Assembly (NCBI RefSeq): GCF_014836905.1
Contig: NZ_JACSPZ010000003.1
Coordinates: forward strand, 1 to 64,000
DNA length: 64,000 bases
Reading direction: 5' to 3'
From: Solibacillus faecavium
GTDB lineage: Bacteria > Bacillota > Bacilli > Bacillales_A > Planococcaceae
The position numbers were made by a program, and so were the translations under genes. Below the pieces are notes generated by a model. It ran no database searches. It was not told the DNA's origin and saw nothing but the letters and a program-made list of their open reading frames with translations. Shown piece after piece: positions 16,650 through 24,138 of this stretch. Positions within the stretch are counted from its first letter, which is position 1. Every line of letters starts with the position of its first letter.

Positions 16650-17153
16650 ATGGATGAGCAGGAACTTATAAAAAGTGCGATTGCTGGTAACGAACTAGCA
16701 ATTGTTGAAATGTTAGAGAGCTATGAAGACGGATTTTATAAAATAGCTTTTGCATATTTGAAAAACGAATATGATGCAGTCGATGCGATTCAGGAAATGA
16801 CGTACCGTTGCCTAAAAAAAATACATACAGTCAAACAACCCGAATATTTGCAGACATGGCTTATTCGTATTTTGATTAATATTTGTCTTGATATGAAAAA
16901 GAAACAAGCTCGTTATGATTTGAAGGAAGATATAGAAATACCGAATGAAGAGGTCCATCCTTTAGAGCTTGCAGATGTTATAGCAGAGCTGCCGATTGAA
17001 CAGCAAGAACTTATATATTTACGATTTTTTAAAGATTTAAAAATGAAAGACATCGCTCAAATTCAACAAGTATCAGAAGGAACAATTAAATCTCGTTTGC
17101 ACCATACGCTTAGAAAACTTCGAGGGATTTTAATAGAAAGAGGTGAACGATAA
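16650..17153 (+). CDS. ECF-type RNA polymerase sigma factor
   Basis: A 167-residue sigma-70 factor with only regions 2 and 4. Region 2 spans about 12-85 (AFAYLKNEYDAVDAIQEMTY, with WLIRILIN behind it) and region 4 about 105-160 (LPIEQQELIYLRFFKDL, then MKDIAQIQQVSEGTIKSRLH). It resembles the SigV/SigW-like group, which is controlled by a membrane anti-sigma factor. The next gene overlaps its stop (TAATG) and encodes that partner. The start at 16650 follows gggaggtg by 6 bases. Autoregulation is likely; gaaacg at about 16609 is a possible -35 but I cannot fix the -10. Confidence 0.9.
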   Translation: MDEQELIKSAIAGNELAIVEMLESYEDGFYKIAFAYLKNEYDAVDAIQEMTYRCLKKIHTVKQPEYLQTWLIRILINICLDMKKKQARYDLKEDIEIPNEEVHPLELADVIAELPIEQQELIYLRFFKDLKMKDIAQIQQVSEGTIKSRLHHTLRKLRGILIERGER

Positions 17154-18433
17154 TGGATGATAAGCTAAAGGAATATTTAAATAAGCTTAACACCCCAAAT
17201 GAAGCATTAGGAGCAGCGAGAGCCCAAGCAATCATGAAAAAAAGAGCGGACCAAAAAAGGCGAAATTATTGGACAGCTACCATTATCTCAGCTGCAGTCA
17301 TCTGTCTTTTTATTTTGTCCATACGTTTTTCACCGACAATCGCATATGCCGTATCAAAGGTACCGGGATTAGAAACGATTGTCGAGCTCATTTCTCATAA
17401 TAAGGGAATCGAGGATGTGTTGGAGCAAGGATATAATGAGGAAATTTATGCATCAGCTGAACTAAATGGGGTCAAGGCAGTAATTGAAGAGGTTATAGCA
17501 GATGAAACAGGAATGTTCATTATGTATCGGTTAAGCAGTGAACAGGATTTGAATGACTATAAGAATGTAAATTTAGAAGTATTTCAAAATGGCGAGCCTG
17601 TAAAAGCAGGTGTGTCCTATAGTACATTTATAGATGAAGAAACGTATGAATTTGCCAGTAAGATTGAAGTTGTTTCAGCTGAAGGAATGGACTACAGCAA
17701 TCCAAACTTTGAAGTTCAATTTATATTAAAAGAAGGCACAATACATGTACCGTTCGAATTAAAAAATGAAATTAAGAAAACAAAAGTATATGCAGTTAAT
17801 GAACAGCTAGAAATAGAAGGGCAACGTTTTACTGTTAAAGAAGTTCGGATTTCACCAATACGGGTAGGGATTGAAATTGCGATTGACCCGAATAATGACA
17901 AGCGTATATTAAGCTTTAATTCAATTGAGCTGTTGGATGAAAATAATGAAATTTGGAGTAAGGTTTCGAGTGGCATAACGGGTATGGGGGCTACGGATGA
18001 AAATGTAATGACCCATTATTTACAAAGTAATTATTTTAGAGAACCTAAGTCACTGACGTTAAAGATTTCTGAAGTGGAAGCTTTACCTAAAGGGCAGGAT
18101 TATATGGAAGTTGATTTTGAGAAGCAAGAGGTAATTTTTGCTCCTGATTTTATTGATTTATCAAAAGTTGAAGTGTATCCAAAACAGTTGAGAGTACAAT
18201 ATAAGGCAGCAAACATGAAACATTACCGTCAACTATTGTCTAATGCGATTGATGCGACAGGCAGAGAATTAAGTGAAAGAACATCCTCCATCTCGGAAAT
18301 GGATGAAAAGCATCATGAATTTACTATTAGCTATGATATTGAAAAATACACAAATCCCGTTAAAATTTATTTTTATAGTTATCCTTCTTATTTAGATGGA
18401 ACAGCGGAAATTAAAATTCCTATGCAAAATTAA
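17153..18433 (+). CDS. DUF4179-domain membrane anti-sigma factor
   Basis: A 426-residue protein with a short cytoplasmic N-terminus (about 1-40) that would hold the sigma factor. One membrane helix follows at about 41-58 (ATIISAAVICLFILSI), then a large extracellular part that starts as DUF4179 (PTIAYAVSKVPGLETIVELI) and continues with beta-rich repeats. The pair fits signal-released sigma control: an envelope cue frees the sigma factor. It is translationally coupled to the sigma gene. No signal-specific motif is visible, so the stress remains unknown. Confidence 0.85.
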   Translation: MDDKLKEYLNKLNTPNEALGAARAQAIMKKRADQKRRNYWTATIISAAVICLFILSIRFSPTIAYAVSKVPGLETIVELISHNKGIEDVLEQGYNEEIYASAELNGVKAVIEEVIADETGMFIMYRLSSEQDLNDYKNVNLEVFQNGEPVKAGVSYSTFIDEETYEFASKIEVVSAEGMDYSNPNFEVQFILKEGTIHVPFELKNEIKKTKVYAVNEQLEIEGQRFTVKEVRISPIRVGIEIAIDPNNDKRILSFNSIELLDENNEIWSKVSSGITGMGATDENVMTHYLQSNYFREPKSLTLKISEVEALPKGQDYMEVDFEKQEVIFAPDFIDLSKVEVYPKQLRVQYKAANMKHYRQLLSNAIDATGRELSERTSSISEMDEKHHEFTISYDIEKYTNPVKIYFYSYPSYLDGTAEIKIPMQN

Positions 18434-18442
18434 CTTGTAAGT

Positions 18443-18477
18443 AAAAAGTGTCCCGTTTAATTAGGGGACACTTTTTT
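18443..18477 (+). terminator. Terminator of the sigma/anti-sigma operon
   Basis: aaaaagtgtccc pairs with gggacactttttt around a short loop with T residues after it. Confidence 0.87.
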
Positions 18478-18567
18478 CATTCAAAAGTATGAGGTGTATA
18501 GCGGTGCGAACTGATTAAATGGAATGGTATGATATAGAAAAGTGAATGATGCAAAGGAAGAGTCAGA

Positions 18568-19680
18568 ATGACAAAAGACCATTCGAATATTGCAATATTG
18601 AAAGAGATTGCAGAGCTATTAAATGAAGAGACCGAAATGATTCCAATGTTAAATGGGGCACTTTCAAAATTTTTAAGTGGAACAAAATTTGAGACAGGTT
18701 GGATTTTCTTTATTGATGAAAGAGGAAAATCGGAGCTTGTAGTGAAGCAAAACTTACCGGATGCACTTAGCTACAATGATTGTCAGCATTTAAAGCGCGG
18801 TGGATGCTGGTGTGTGTCACGCTTCCGCAATGAGGAACTGGAAAAAGCTTCGAATATTATTGAGTGCCAACGAATTGAAAGCGCGATAGAAGCGAATGTT
18901 GGCGAGCATAGCGACATTACACATCATGCGACAGTACCATTGCAATCCGGTCAGGAACGTTTTGGATTACTAAATGTTGCATCGAGAAATACAGTACGCT
19001 TTAGCGATGAGGATCTGGACTTACTGGAATCAGTCGCATTTCAAATGGGCTCTGCGATAAAGCGCATATATTTAACAAATGAACAGCAGGAAATTGCCCT
19101 TGTGCAGGAGCGAAATCGCTTGGCTCGGGATTTACATGATTCTGTTAATCAGTTGCTCTTTTCGGTAACTTTAACTGCAAGAGCAGGGATTGAAATGAGC
19201 GAGCAGCCGGATATTAAGGAAACGTTTAAAGACATCCAACAGCTTACACAAGAAGCCCTGACAGAAATGCGTGCACTTATATGGCAATTGCGTCCAAAAG
19301 GATTGGAAAGTGGACTCATTGAAGCGATAAAAGTATATGCTGAAATGCTGAATTTGAAATTGGCGGTCAATGTTTCGGGTGTTATCCAATTTCCTTCAAG
19401 AATAGAAGAAACGCTATTTAGAATTGCGCAGGAGGCATTAAATAACGTGCGTAAACATGCTGGCGTTACACAAGCAGAAATTTATATTAGCGTAACAGCT
19501 ACGGATGTATTACTCGTTGTTAAAGATGAAGGGCAGGGCTTTAATATTGAGGCTCATCGCCATATACCTTCAATTGGATTGCAGTCAATCGTTGACCGGG
19601 TCCATGCAGTAGGTGGGACTGCTGATTGGGTAAGTGAGATCGGAAAAGGGACAGAGTTATTAATTCGTTTACCATACTAG
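18568..19680 (+). CDS. yhcY: GAF-domain sensor histidine kinase YhcY
   Basis: This 370-residue cytoplasmic kinase of the NarL/HisKA_3 group has a GAF domain (about 15-170), a HisKA_3 motif RLARDLHDSVNQLLFSV with phospho-acceptor His190, and an HATPase end (LNNVRKHAGVTQAEI, then DEGQGFNIE). There is no membrane helix. The GAF domain holds four cysteines, Cys72, Cys80, Cys82 and Cys100, in a C-x7-C-x-C-x17-C pattern. The related staphylococcal AirS/YhcS uses GAF cysteines to hold a redox-sensitive iron-sulfur cluster. An oxygen/redox role is thus plausible. It is followed after 10 bases by its regulator yhcZ. Confidence 0.9.
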   Translation: MTKDHSNIAILKEIAELLNEETEMIPMLNGALSKFLSGTKFETGWIFFIDERGKSELVVKQNLPDALSYNDCQHLKRGGCWCVSRFRNEELEKASNIIECQRIESAIEANVGEHSDITHHATVPLQSGQERFGLLNVASRNTVRFSDEDLDLLESVAFQMGSAIKRIYLTNEQQEIALVQERNRLARDLHDSVNQLLFSVTLTARAGIEMSEQPDIKETFKDIQQLTQEALTEMRALIWQLRPKGLESGLIEAIKVYAEMLNLKLAVNVSGVIQFPSRIEETLFRIAQEALNNVRKHAGVTQAEIYISVTATDVLLVVKDEGQGFNIEAHRHIPSIGLQSIVDRVHAVGGTADWVSEIGKGTELLIRLPY

Positions 19681-19690
19681 GGGGAGTTCG

Positions 19691-20338
19691 ATGATACGCG
19701 TATTAATTGCAGATGATCATCATGTTGTACGTAGAGGGCTATTATTCTTTTTAAAAACACAAAAAGATATCGAAGTTGTAGGGGAAGCTAAAAACGGTCT
19801 AGAAGCAATTGAGCTAGTAGAGAAATTTGCGCCGCATATCGTACTTATGGATTTGGTCATGCCAGAAATGGATGGTATTCAGGCGACAAAAAAAATAAAA
19901 AGTAAGTGGCCGGATACGAAAGTACTTATGCTCACAAGTTTTTCGGATAAGGACCATGTGCTGCCGGCGATGGAAGCTGGTGCATCAGGCTATCAATTAA
20001 AGGATATTGAGCCAGATGATTTAGTAGAGTCGATTCGGCAAATTATGCGCGGCGAAAATACAATTCATCCGGAAGCTACATCACAATTAGAAGAAGGGCT
20101 TCGAGAAGACGAAAATAAGCCTCATATTTTAAATCCGCTTACACCAAGGGAAAAGGATGTACTGGCTGAATTGACAAAGGGGAAAAGCAATAGAGAGATT
20201 GCTTCATCACTTTATGTAACAGAAAAAACTGTGAAAACACATATTTCCAACATTTTTACGAAGCTTCAAGTTCAGGATCGTACCCAGGCAGCTCTTTACG
20301 CTGTGAAGCATAATTTAACCGAAACGAACGATGGATAA
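19691..20338 (+). CDS. yhcZ: NarL-type response regulator YhcZ
   Basis: A 215-residue protein with a receiver domain (about 1-120) and a LuxR helix-turn-helix (about 150-210, LTPREKDVLAELTKGKSNRE then VTEKTVKTHISNIF). Phospho-acceptor Asp54 lies in IVLMDLVMPEMDG, with acidic Asp8/Asp9 and the Lys in YQLKDIEP. It is the cognate partner of the GAF kinase upstream. The regulon is unknown here; AirR/YhcZ relatives control respiratory and cell-wall genes in staphylococci. Confidence 0.92.
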   Translation: MIRVLIADDHHVVRRGLLFFLKTQKDIEVVGEAKNGLEAIELVEKFAPHIVLMDLVMPEMDGIQATKKIKSKWPDTKVLMLTSFSDKDHVLPAMEAGASGYQLKDIEPDDLVESIRQIMRGENTIHPEATSQLEEGLREDENKPHILNPLTPREKDVLAELTKGKSNREIASSLYVTEKTVKTHISNIFTKLQVQDRTQAALYAVKHNLTETNDG

Positions 20339-20349
20339 GTTCACAAATT

Positions 20350-20391
20350 AAAAAGAACGCACCTTTTAATACTAAAAGGTGCGTTCTTTTT
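20350..20391. terminator. Bidirectional terminator between yhcZ and the CNNM gene
   Basis: aaaaagaacgcacctttt and aaaaggtgcgttcttttt form an 18-bp perfect stem between convergent genes. Confidence 0.9.
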
Positions 20392-20394
20392 GAA

Positions 20395-21738
20395 TTATAC
20401 TTCTTCGTCTATTGCTTCAATTTCAGGAAGTTTAGTTACTTCTAAGTATAAAATATGATGTCCATCCAATTCGGTAACTTTGAATTGATAACCTTGTTCT
20501 TCAATGGTATCGCCTACTTGCATATCAAAACGCTGTGTCATAAACCAGCCGCCGATTGTATCGATATCTTCATCTTCAATTGTTGTCCCTAAAATATCAT
20601 TCATATCTTGCAATAACATTTTAGCATCAAAAATGTAGTGATCTTTTGCGATCTCCTGAATTTCAGGAATTTCATCTTCATCAAACTCATCTTGAATATC
20701 ACCGATAATTTCTTCAATAATATCTTCAATCGTTACTAAACCGGAAGTACCACCGTATTCGTCCATTAAAATAGCTAGGTGAATACGTTCATTTTGAATT
20801 TTTAATAATAAATCACTAATTGGAATCGTTTCAATTACACGAATAACCGGCTGCATATATTCCTCAACAAGCTTATCGCCATTTGCAGGGTCTTTAATGT
20901 AAGCTGTCAATAAATGCTTCATATTGACAAGGCCAATGACATGGTCTTTGTCACCGTCTGTAATTGGGTAGCGTGTATATTGCTCAATCCCCATTACTTC
21001 AAATACTTCGCGAATTGTTTGACCTTTTTCAATACTGATTATTTCAGTTCGAGGTACCATTATCTCCTTCGCAATGCGATCAGAAAACTCAAAAATACTG
21101 TTAACGTATTCATATTCGGAGTGGTTAATTTCCCCACCCTTAAAGCTGTCTGATAAAATCATGCGAAGCTCTTCTTCAGAGTGCGCTTCTTCAGATTCAG
21201 AAATCATTTTTAAGCCGAAAAGCCCTGTTAATGCACGTGCCGACCCGTTCAATGTACGGATAAATGGATACATGATATTATGGAATAGTATTATTAATCC
21301 TGATAGCTTTAATGTTACAGCTTCTGCTTTTTGAATAGCGAGAGTTTTTGGTGCTAATTCCCCTACGACAACGTGTAAAAACGTTACGAGTGAGAAGGCA
21401 ACAATAAATGAAAGAACAGATGTGATACTACCGCTTAAGCCGAAGAACTCGAATAGTGGATGAAGAAGAATTTCAAAAGTCGGTTCTCCTAACCATCCTA
21501 GTCCTAATGCAGTAATCGTAATTCCTAGCTGACAAGCAGATAAATACTCATCTAAGTTTGAAATTACCTTTTTTGCTCTAATTGCAGGTTTGTTACCCTC
21601 TGCAACGAGCTGGTCAATTCTTGTTGTCCTTACTTTAACTATTGCAAACTCAGTTGCAACGAAAAATGCCGTAGCGGCAATTAAGATAGCAAATGCTATC
21701 AACCTAATGGTTAGTTCGATTCCTATGTCTACGTCCAA
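20395..21738 (-). CDS. CNNM/CorC-family (UPF0053) membrane transporter
   Basis: A 447-residue protein with an N-terminal CNNM transmembrane domain (about 1-190, ATAFFVATEFAIVKVR), a CBS pair (about 205-335, IMVPRTEI and ILMDEYGGTSGLVTIEDIIEEIIGDI in part), and a C-terminal CorC_HlyC domain. Family members move Mg2+ or Na+; B. subtilis YhdP and YhdT are close in size and one (MpfA) exports Mg2+. The start codon is TTG at 21738, forced because an in-frame TAG lies directly before it. Its RBS is weak, while a strong AGGAGGTG sits about 50 bases upstream. Confidence 0.88.
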   Translation of the reverse strand: MDVDIGIELTIRLIAFAILIAATAFFVATEFAIVKVRTTRIDQLVAEGNKPAIRAKKVISNLDEYLSACQLGITITALGLGWLGEPTFEILLHPLFEFFGLSGSITSVLSFIVAFSLVTFLHVVVGELAPKTLAIQKAEAVTLKLSGLIILFHNIMYPFIRTLNGSARALTGLFGLKMISESEEAHSEEELRMILSDSFKGGEINHSEYEYVNSIFEFSDRIAKEIMVPRTEIISIEKGQTIREVFEVMGIEQYTRYPITDGDKDHVIGLVNMKHLLTAYIKDPANGDKLVEEYMQPVIRVIETIPISDLLLKIQNERIHLAILMDEYGGTSGLVTIEDIIEEIIGDIQDEFDEDEIPEIQEIAKDHYIFDAKMLLQDMNDILGTTIEDEDIDTIGGWFMTQRFDMQVGDTIEEQGYQFKVTELDGHHILYLEVTKLPEIEAIDEEV

Positions 21739-21793
21739 CTATATTCCCTATTTGCGGCGCAAATGAGCGTGGCAAATAAAGAGTACACCTCCT
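21739..21793 (-). promoter_or_regulatory. Leader of the CNNM gene with orphan Shine-Dalgarno and hairpin
   Basis: On the minus strand AGGAGGTG lies at 21786-21793, far from the TTG start at 21738. Between them ATTTGC-gcc-GCAAAT (21750-21764) is a compact hairpin. A TTG about 11 bases after the RBS opens a 23-codon frame (LPRSFAPQIGNIV, then Arg/His-rich) that runs past the CNNM start in another frame. This could be a translated leader or attenuator. This is inference. Confidence 0.35.
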
Positions 21794-21988
21794 AAAAAAA
21801 TTTTAATAATATAATCATAAAATATTTACGTAAAAAAAACAATTTTTCAATTTGAAATTTGAGGAAATAATTTGTTTTTAATTACTGGAGAAATTGTAGG
21901 GTTATTTAAAATTTAAATAATATACAATTGAATTAATAGAAAATTGAAATTTTAGAAAATATATGCTAATGTGAAGAAGTAGATAGTG

Positions 21989-22059
21989 ATAATTTAGTAG
22001 ACGGGAAATATAAAAAATAGCCAGCAAATACATATACCCGTAGCCAGCTACTAAATTAT
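21989..22059. repeat. 71-nt structured element of unknown function
   Basis: ATAATTTAGTAG (21989-22000) is the exact complement of CTACTAAATTAT (22048-22059). Directly inside, ACGGG (22001-22005) pairs with CCCGT (22037-22041), leaving a 6-base bulge AGCCAG. TAGCCAGC occurs twice within. The element lies in a gene-free 390-base gap between the CNNM gene and the yheE terminator. Apart from the CNNM leader, the rest of that gap is AT-rich and I see no coding signal in it. Confidence 0.5.
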
Positions 22060-22080
22060 GATTAGCTCGAAACGCGCATA

Positions 22081-22122
22081 AAAGTGGGAGCATCCGAATA
22101 AATAATCGGATGCTCCCACTTT
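22081..22122 (-). terminator. Terminator of yheE
   Basis: aaagtgggagcatccga and tcggatgctcccacttt pair perfectly over 17 bp. It lies 6 bases beyond the yheE stop on the minus strand. Confidence 0.87.
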
Positions 22123-22128
22123 AATTTT

Positions 22129-22338
22129 TTATTCATATACGTGAAAAAGCATTAATTCATGAATCACTTTTTCAATATTTTCTCTTTGGTCTTCTGAAGG
22201 ACCTTCACCAATAAATTGAATACTACCATCTTTATAATACTCTGCTGCATAACGATTCTGCTCAAAGAAGAAACTAATTGACCAACCCGGTATTTGACTA
22301 TTTTCAAATAGGGGCTTAAAGCTAAAATGTTGAATCAT
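22129..22338 (-). CDS. yheE: YheE family protein (DUF5342)
   Basis: A 69-residue soluble protein starting MIQHFSFKPLFENSQIPGW, which resembles B. subtilis YheE in size and sequence. Its divergent neighbours yheB and yheA support the name. A strong gggaggg precedes the ATG by 7 bases. Function is not known. No transmembrane segment or Cys is present; aromatic residues are frequent (FF, YAAEYY). Confidence 0.78.
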   Translation of the reverse strand: MIQHFSFKPLFENSQIPGWSISFFFEQNRYAAEYYKDGSIQFIGEGPSEDQRENIEKVIHELMLFHVYE

Positions 22339-22445
22339 GAAACTTCCCTCCCTATTTAATCGTACAGAAAGTAGTACATTGTTGCAATTTATCTTTTAAA
22401 AAATTAATAATAGAACATACACATGTTGAAGAAAGAGTGAGCAAA

Positions 22446-23591
22446 ATGGGAGAATTTATTTCGTTATTATTCCTGCTTGGTGTTGTAGGTGCTGCTGTTG
22501 GTGCAGCGACAAACTATATGGCGATTAAGATGTTATTTAGACCGTATAAGCCAATATACTTTAAAAAGTGGAAGTTGCCATTGACGCCTGGCTTGATTCC
22601 AAAGCGTCGAGAAGATTTGGCGATTCAGCTCGGAAAAACAGTTTCAGAGTACTTACTGACACCTGAAACGATTAAAAAGAAATTTTTATCTGAGGAAATA
22701 CGCACAAATGTTTTAACCTACGCACAAAATAAAGTAGCGCAAGAAGTATTTACAAATGAGAAAACAATTAATGATTGGATTCATTTAGCTGGTTTTACAC
22801 AATTACCACAATCTGTTGAGGGAAAAGTCAATGACATTATCCATACTCAATTTATTTCCGTAAAAAATACATTATCTACGAAATCAATTAGAGAGTTATT
22901 ACCTGATGATTTGGAGCCGGTATTGGACCGGAAAATTGATGAAGCGGTCATACAAATTTTGAAAAAGGGCGAAGATTATTTTTCGTCACCAGAAGGTACG
23001 ATGACAATTAAAAATATGCTGGATGACTTCTTATCGACAAAAGGCTCTTTTGGTGGGATGATTCAGATGTTTTTAGGGGATTCTTCATCACTTGTTGATA
23101 AAGTCCAAAGGGAACTCATAAAGTTTCTCCAGGCGCCAGGAACCGCTTCGCTTTTACACCGTATTTTCATAGCAGAATGGGAAAAAATTAAAAATCGTCC
23201 TGCAATGGACTTTATGAATGATGTGAATTTTGATACGATTGAAGCTAATGTCCAAAGCTATGCAAAAAATGCACTCGCATTGGAAACACGCCTGGATAAA
23301 ACAATTAATGACTATTGGCCAAAAGGGAAAGAGTGGGCTACTAATGATTTACTTCCGAAAATAATGGATAAAGCATTTTTAGCTGCTGAAGGAAAACTTG
23401 AAGACGTATTAAAACGTCTGAATTTAGCTGGAGTTGTCCGTGAGCAAGTAGATTCCTTCCCGATTGCCAAATTAGAAGAGCTCGTACTAGGTATTATTAG
23501 TAAAGAGTTAAAGTTAATTACATGGCTAGGCGGTATTATAGGTGGTCTTGTCGGGATCATACAAGCGTTAATCGTCTTTATGACGAACTAA
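22446..23591 (+). CDS. yheB: DUF445 membrane protein YheB
   Basis: A 381-residue protein with a hydrophobic N-terminus (about 5-30, ISLLFLLGVVGAAVGAATNY), a long charged helical middle, and a C-terminal helix (LITWLGGIIGGLVGIIQALI). The motif NYMAIKMLFRPYKP with PGLIPKRREDLA is the DUF445 signature. The family is unassigned; B. subtilis YheB is of similar length. The start is set at ATG 22446 with agagtga upstream; a GTG nine bases earlier is also possible. It is followed by yheA after 22 bases, as in B. subtilis. Confidence 0.88.
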   Translation: MGEFISLLFLLGVVGAAVGAATNYMAIKMLFRPYKPIYFKKWKLPLTPGLIPKRREDLAIQLGKTVSEYLLTPETIKKKFLSEEIRTNVLTYAQNKVAQEVFTNEKTINDWIHLAGFTQLPQSVEGKVNDIIHTQFISVKNTLSTKSIRELLPDDLEPVLDRKIDEAVIQILKKGEDYFSSPEGTMTIKNMLDDFLSTKGSFGGMIQMFLGDSSSLVDKVQRELIKFLQAPGTASLLHRIFIAEWEKIKNRPAMDFMNDVNFDTIEANVQSYAKNALALETRLDKTINDYWPKGKEWATNDLLPKIMDKAFLAAEGKLEDVLKRLNLAGVVREQVDSFPIAKLEELVLGIISKELKLITWLGGIIGGLVGIIQALIVFMTN

Positions 23592-23613
23592 AATTAGAAA
23601 GTAGGACTATTAC

Positions 23614-23958
23614 ATGATCAATATTTATGAAGATATTAATAAATTGGAAGCAACATTCCGCAAGACTGATGAGTTTCAAAATTTACAAAAGGCAGTAGAA
23701 ACAGTACGTGAAGATGAAGAGGCTAAAGTTTTGTTTACAAACTTCCGTGATGTTCAATTGAAGATGCAAGATAAACAAAATGCTGGTGAAGAGATTACTG
23801 AAGAAGAATATGTATTTTTACAGAAAACAGCGCAACTTGCTCAACAAAATGTGAAAATTTTAGAAATGCTTGAAGCTGAAATGGCATTAAGTGCTGTGAT
23901 TCAAGAAATTAATCGCATTATTACACAGCCAATCCAATCTTTATACGATGGACTATAA
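23614..23958 (+). CDS. yheA: YlbF/YmcA family protein YheA
   Basis: A 114-residue all-helical protein of the YlbF/YmcA/YheA family. The sequence EFQNLQKAVETVREDEEAKV and the C-terminal AVIQEINRIITQPIQ are typical. YlbF and YmcA join YaaT to influence RNase Y and development, whereas YheA's own role is not established. It sits directly after yheB, as in B. subtilis, and a terminator closes the pair. The RBS gtagga is modest. Confidence 0.9.
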   Translation: MINIYEDINKLEATFRKTDEFQNLQKAVETVREDEEAKVLFTNFRDVQLKMQDKQNAGEEITEEEYVFLQKTAQLAQQNVKILEMLEAEMALSAVIQEINRIITQPIQSLYDGL

Positions 23959-23967
23959 AAAGGAAGA

Positions 23968-23996
23968 GGAGCACAGTTATACTGCGCTCCTTTTTT
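23968..23996 (+). terminator. Terminator of yheBA
   Basis: ggagcacagt and actgcgctcc pair with one mismatch and a short loop, followed by six T residues. Confidence 0.82.
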
Positions 23997-24138
23997 ATTT
24001 TGCAATTAAAAAGTGAAAGTTTGTTTAATAAGAAGTGTCAAATAATATATGTAATAATTCATTTTTCTCTTATAGAGGTTTTTTTGTTACAATGAGATAG
24101 ATTTTTATTATTTAAAATTAAGAAAGTAGAGAAATATT

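Noticed and set aside
21902-22093. Minus-strand ORF of 63 codons
   Set aside because: It overlaps the 71-nt stem element and the yheE terminator, lacks an RBS, and has no recognisable sequence.
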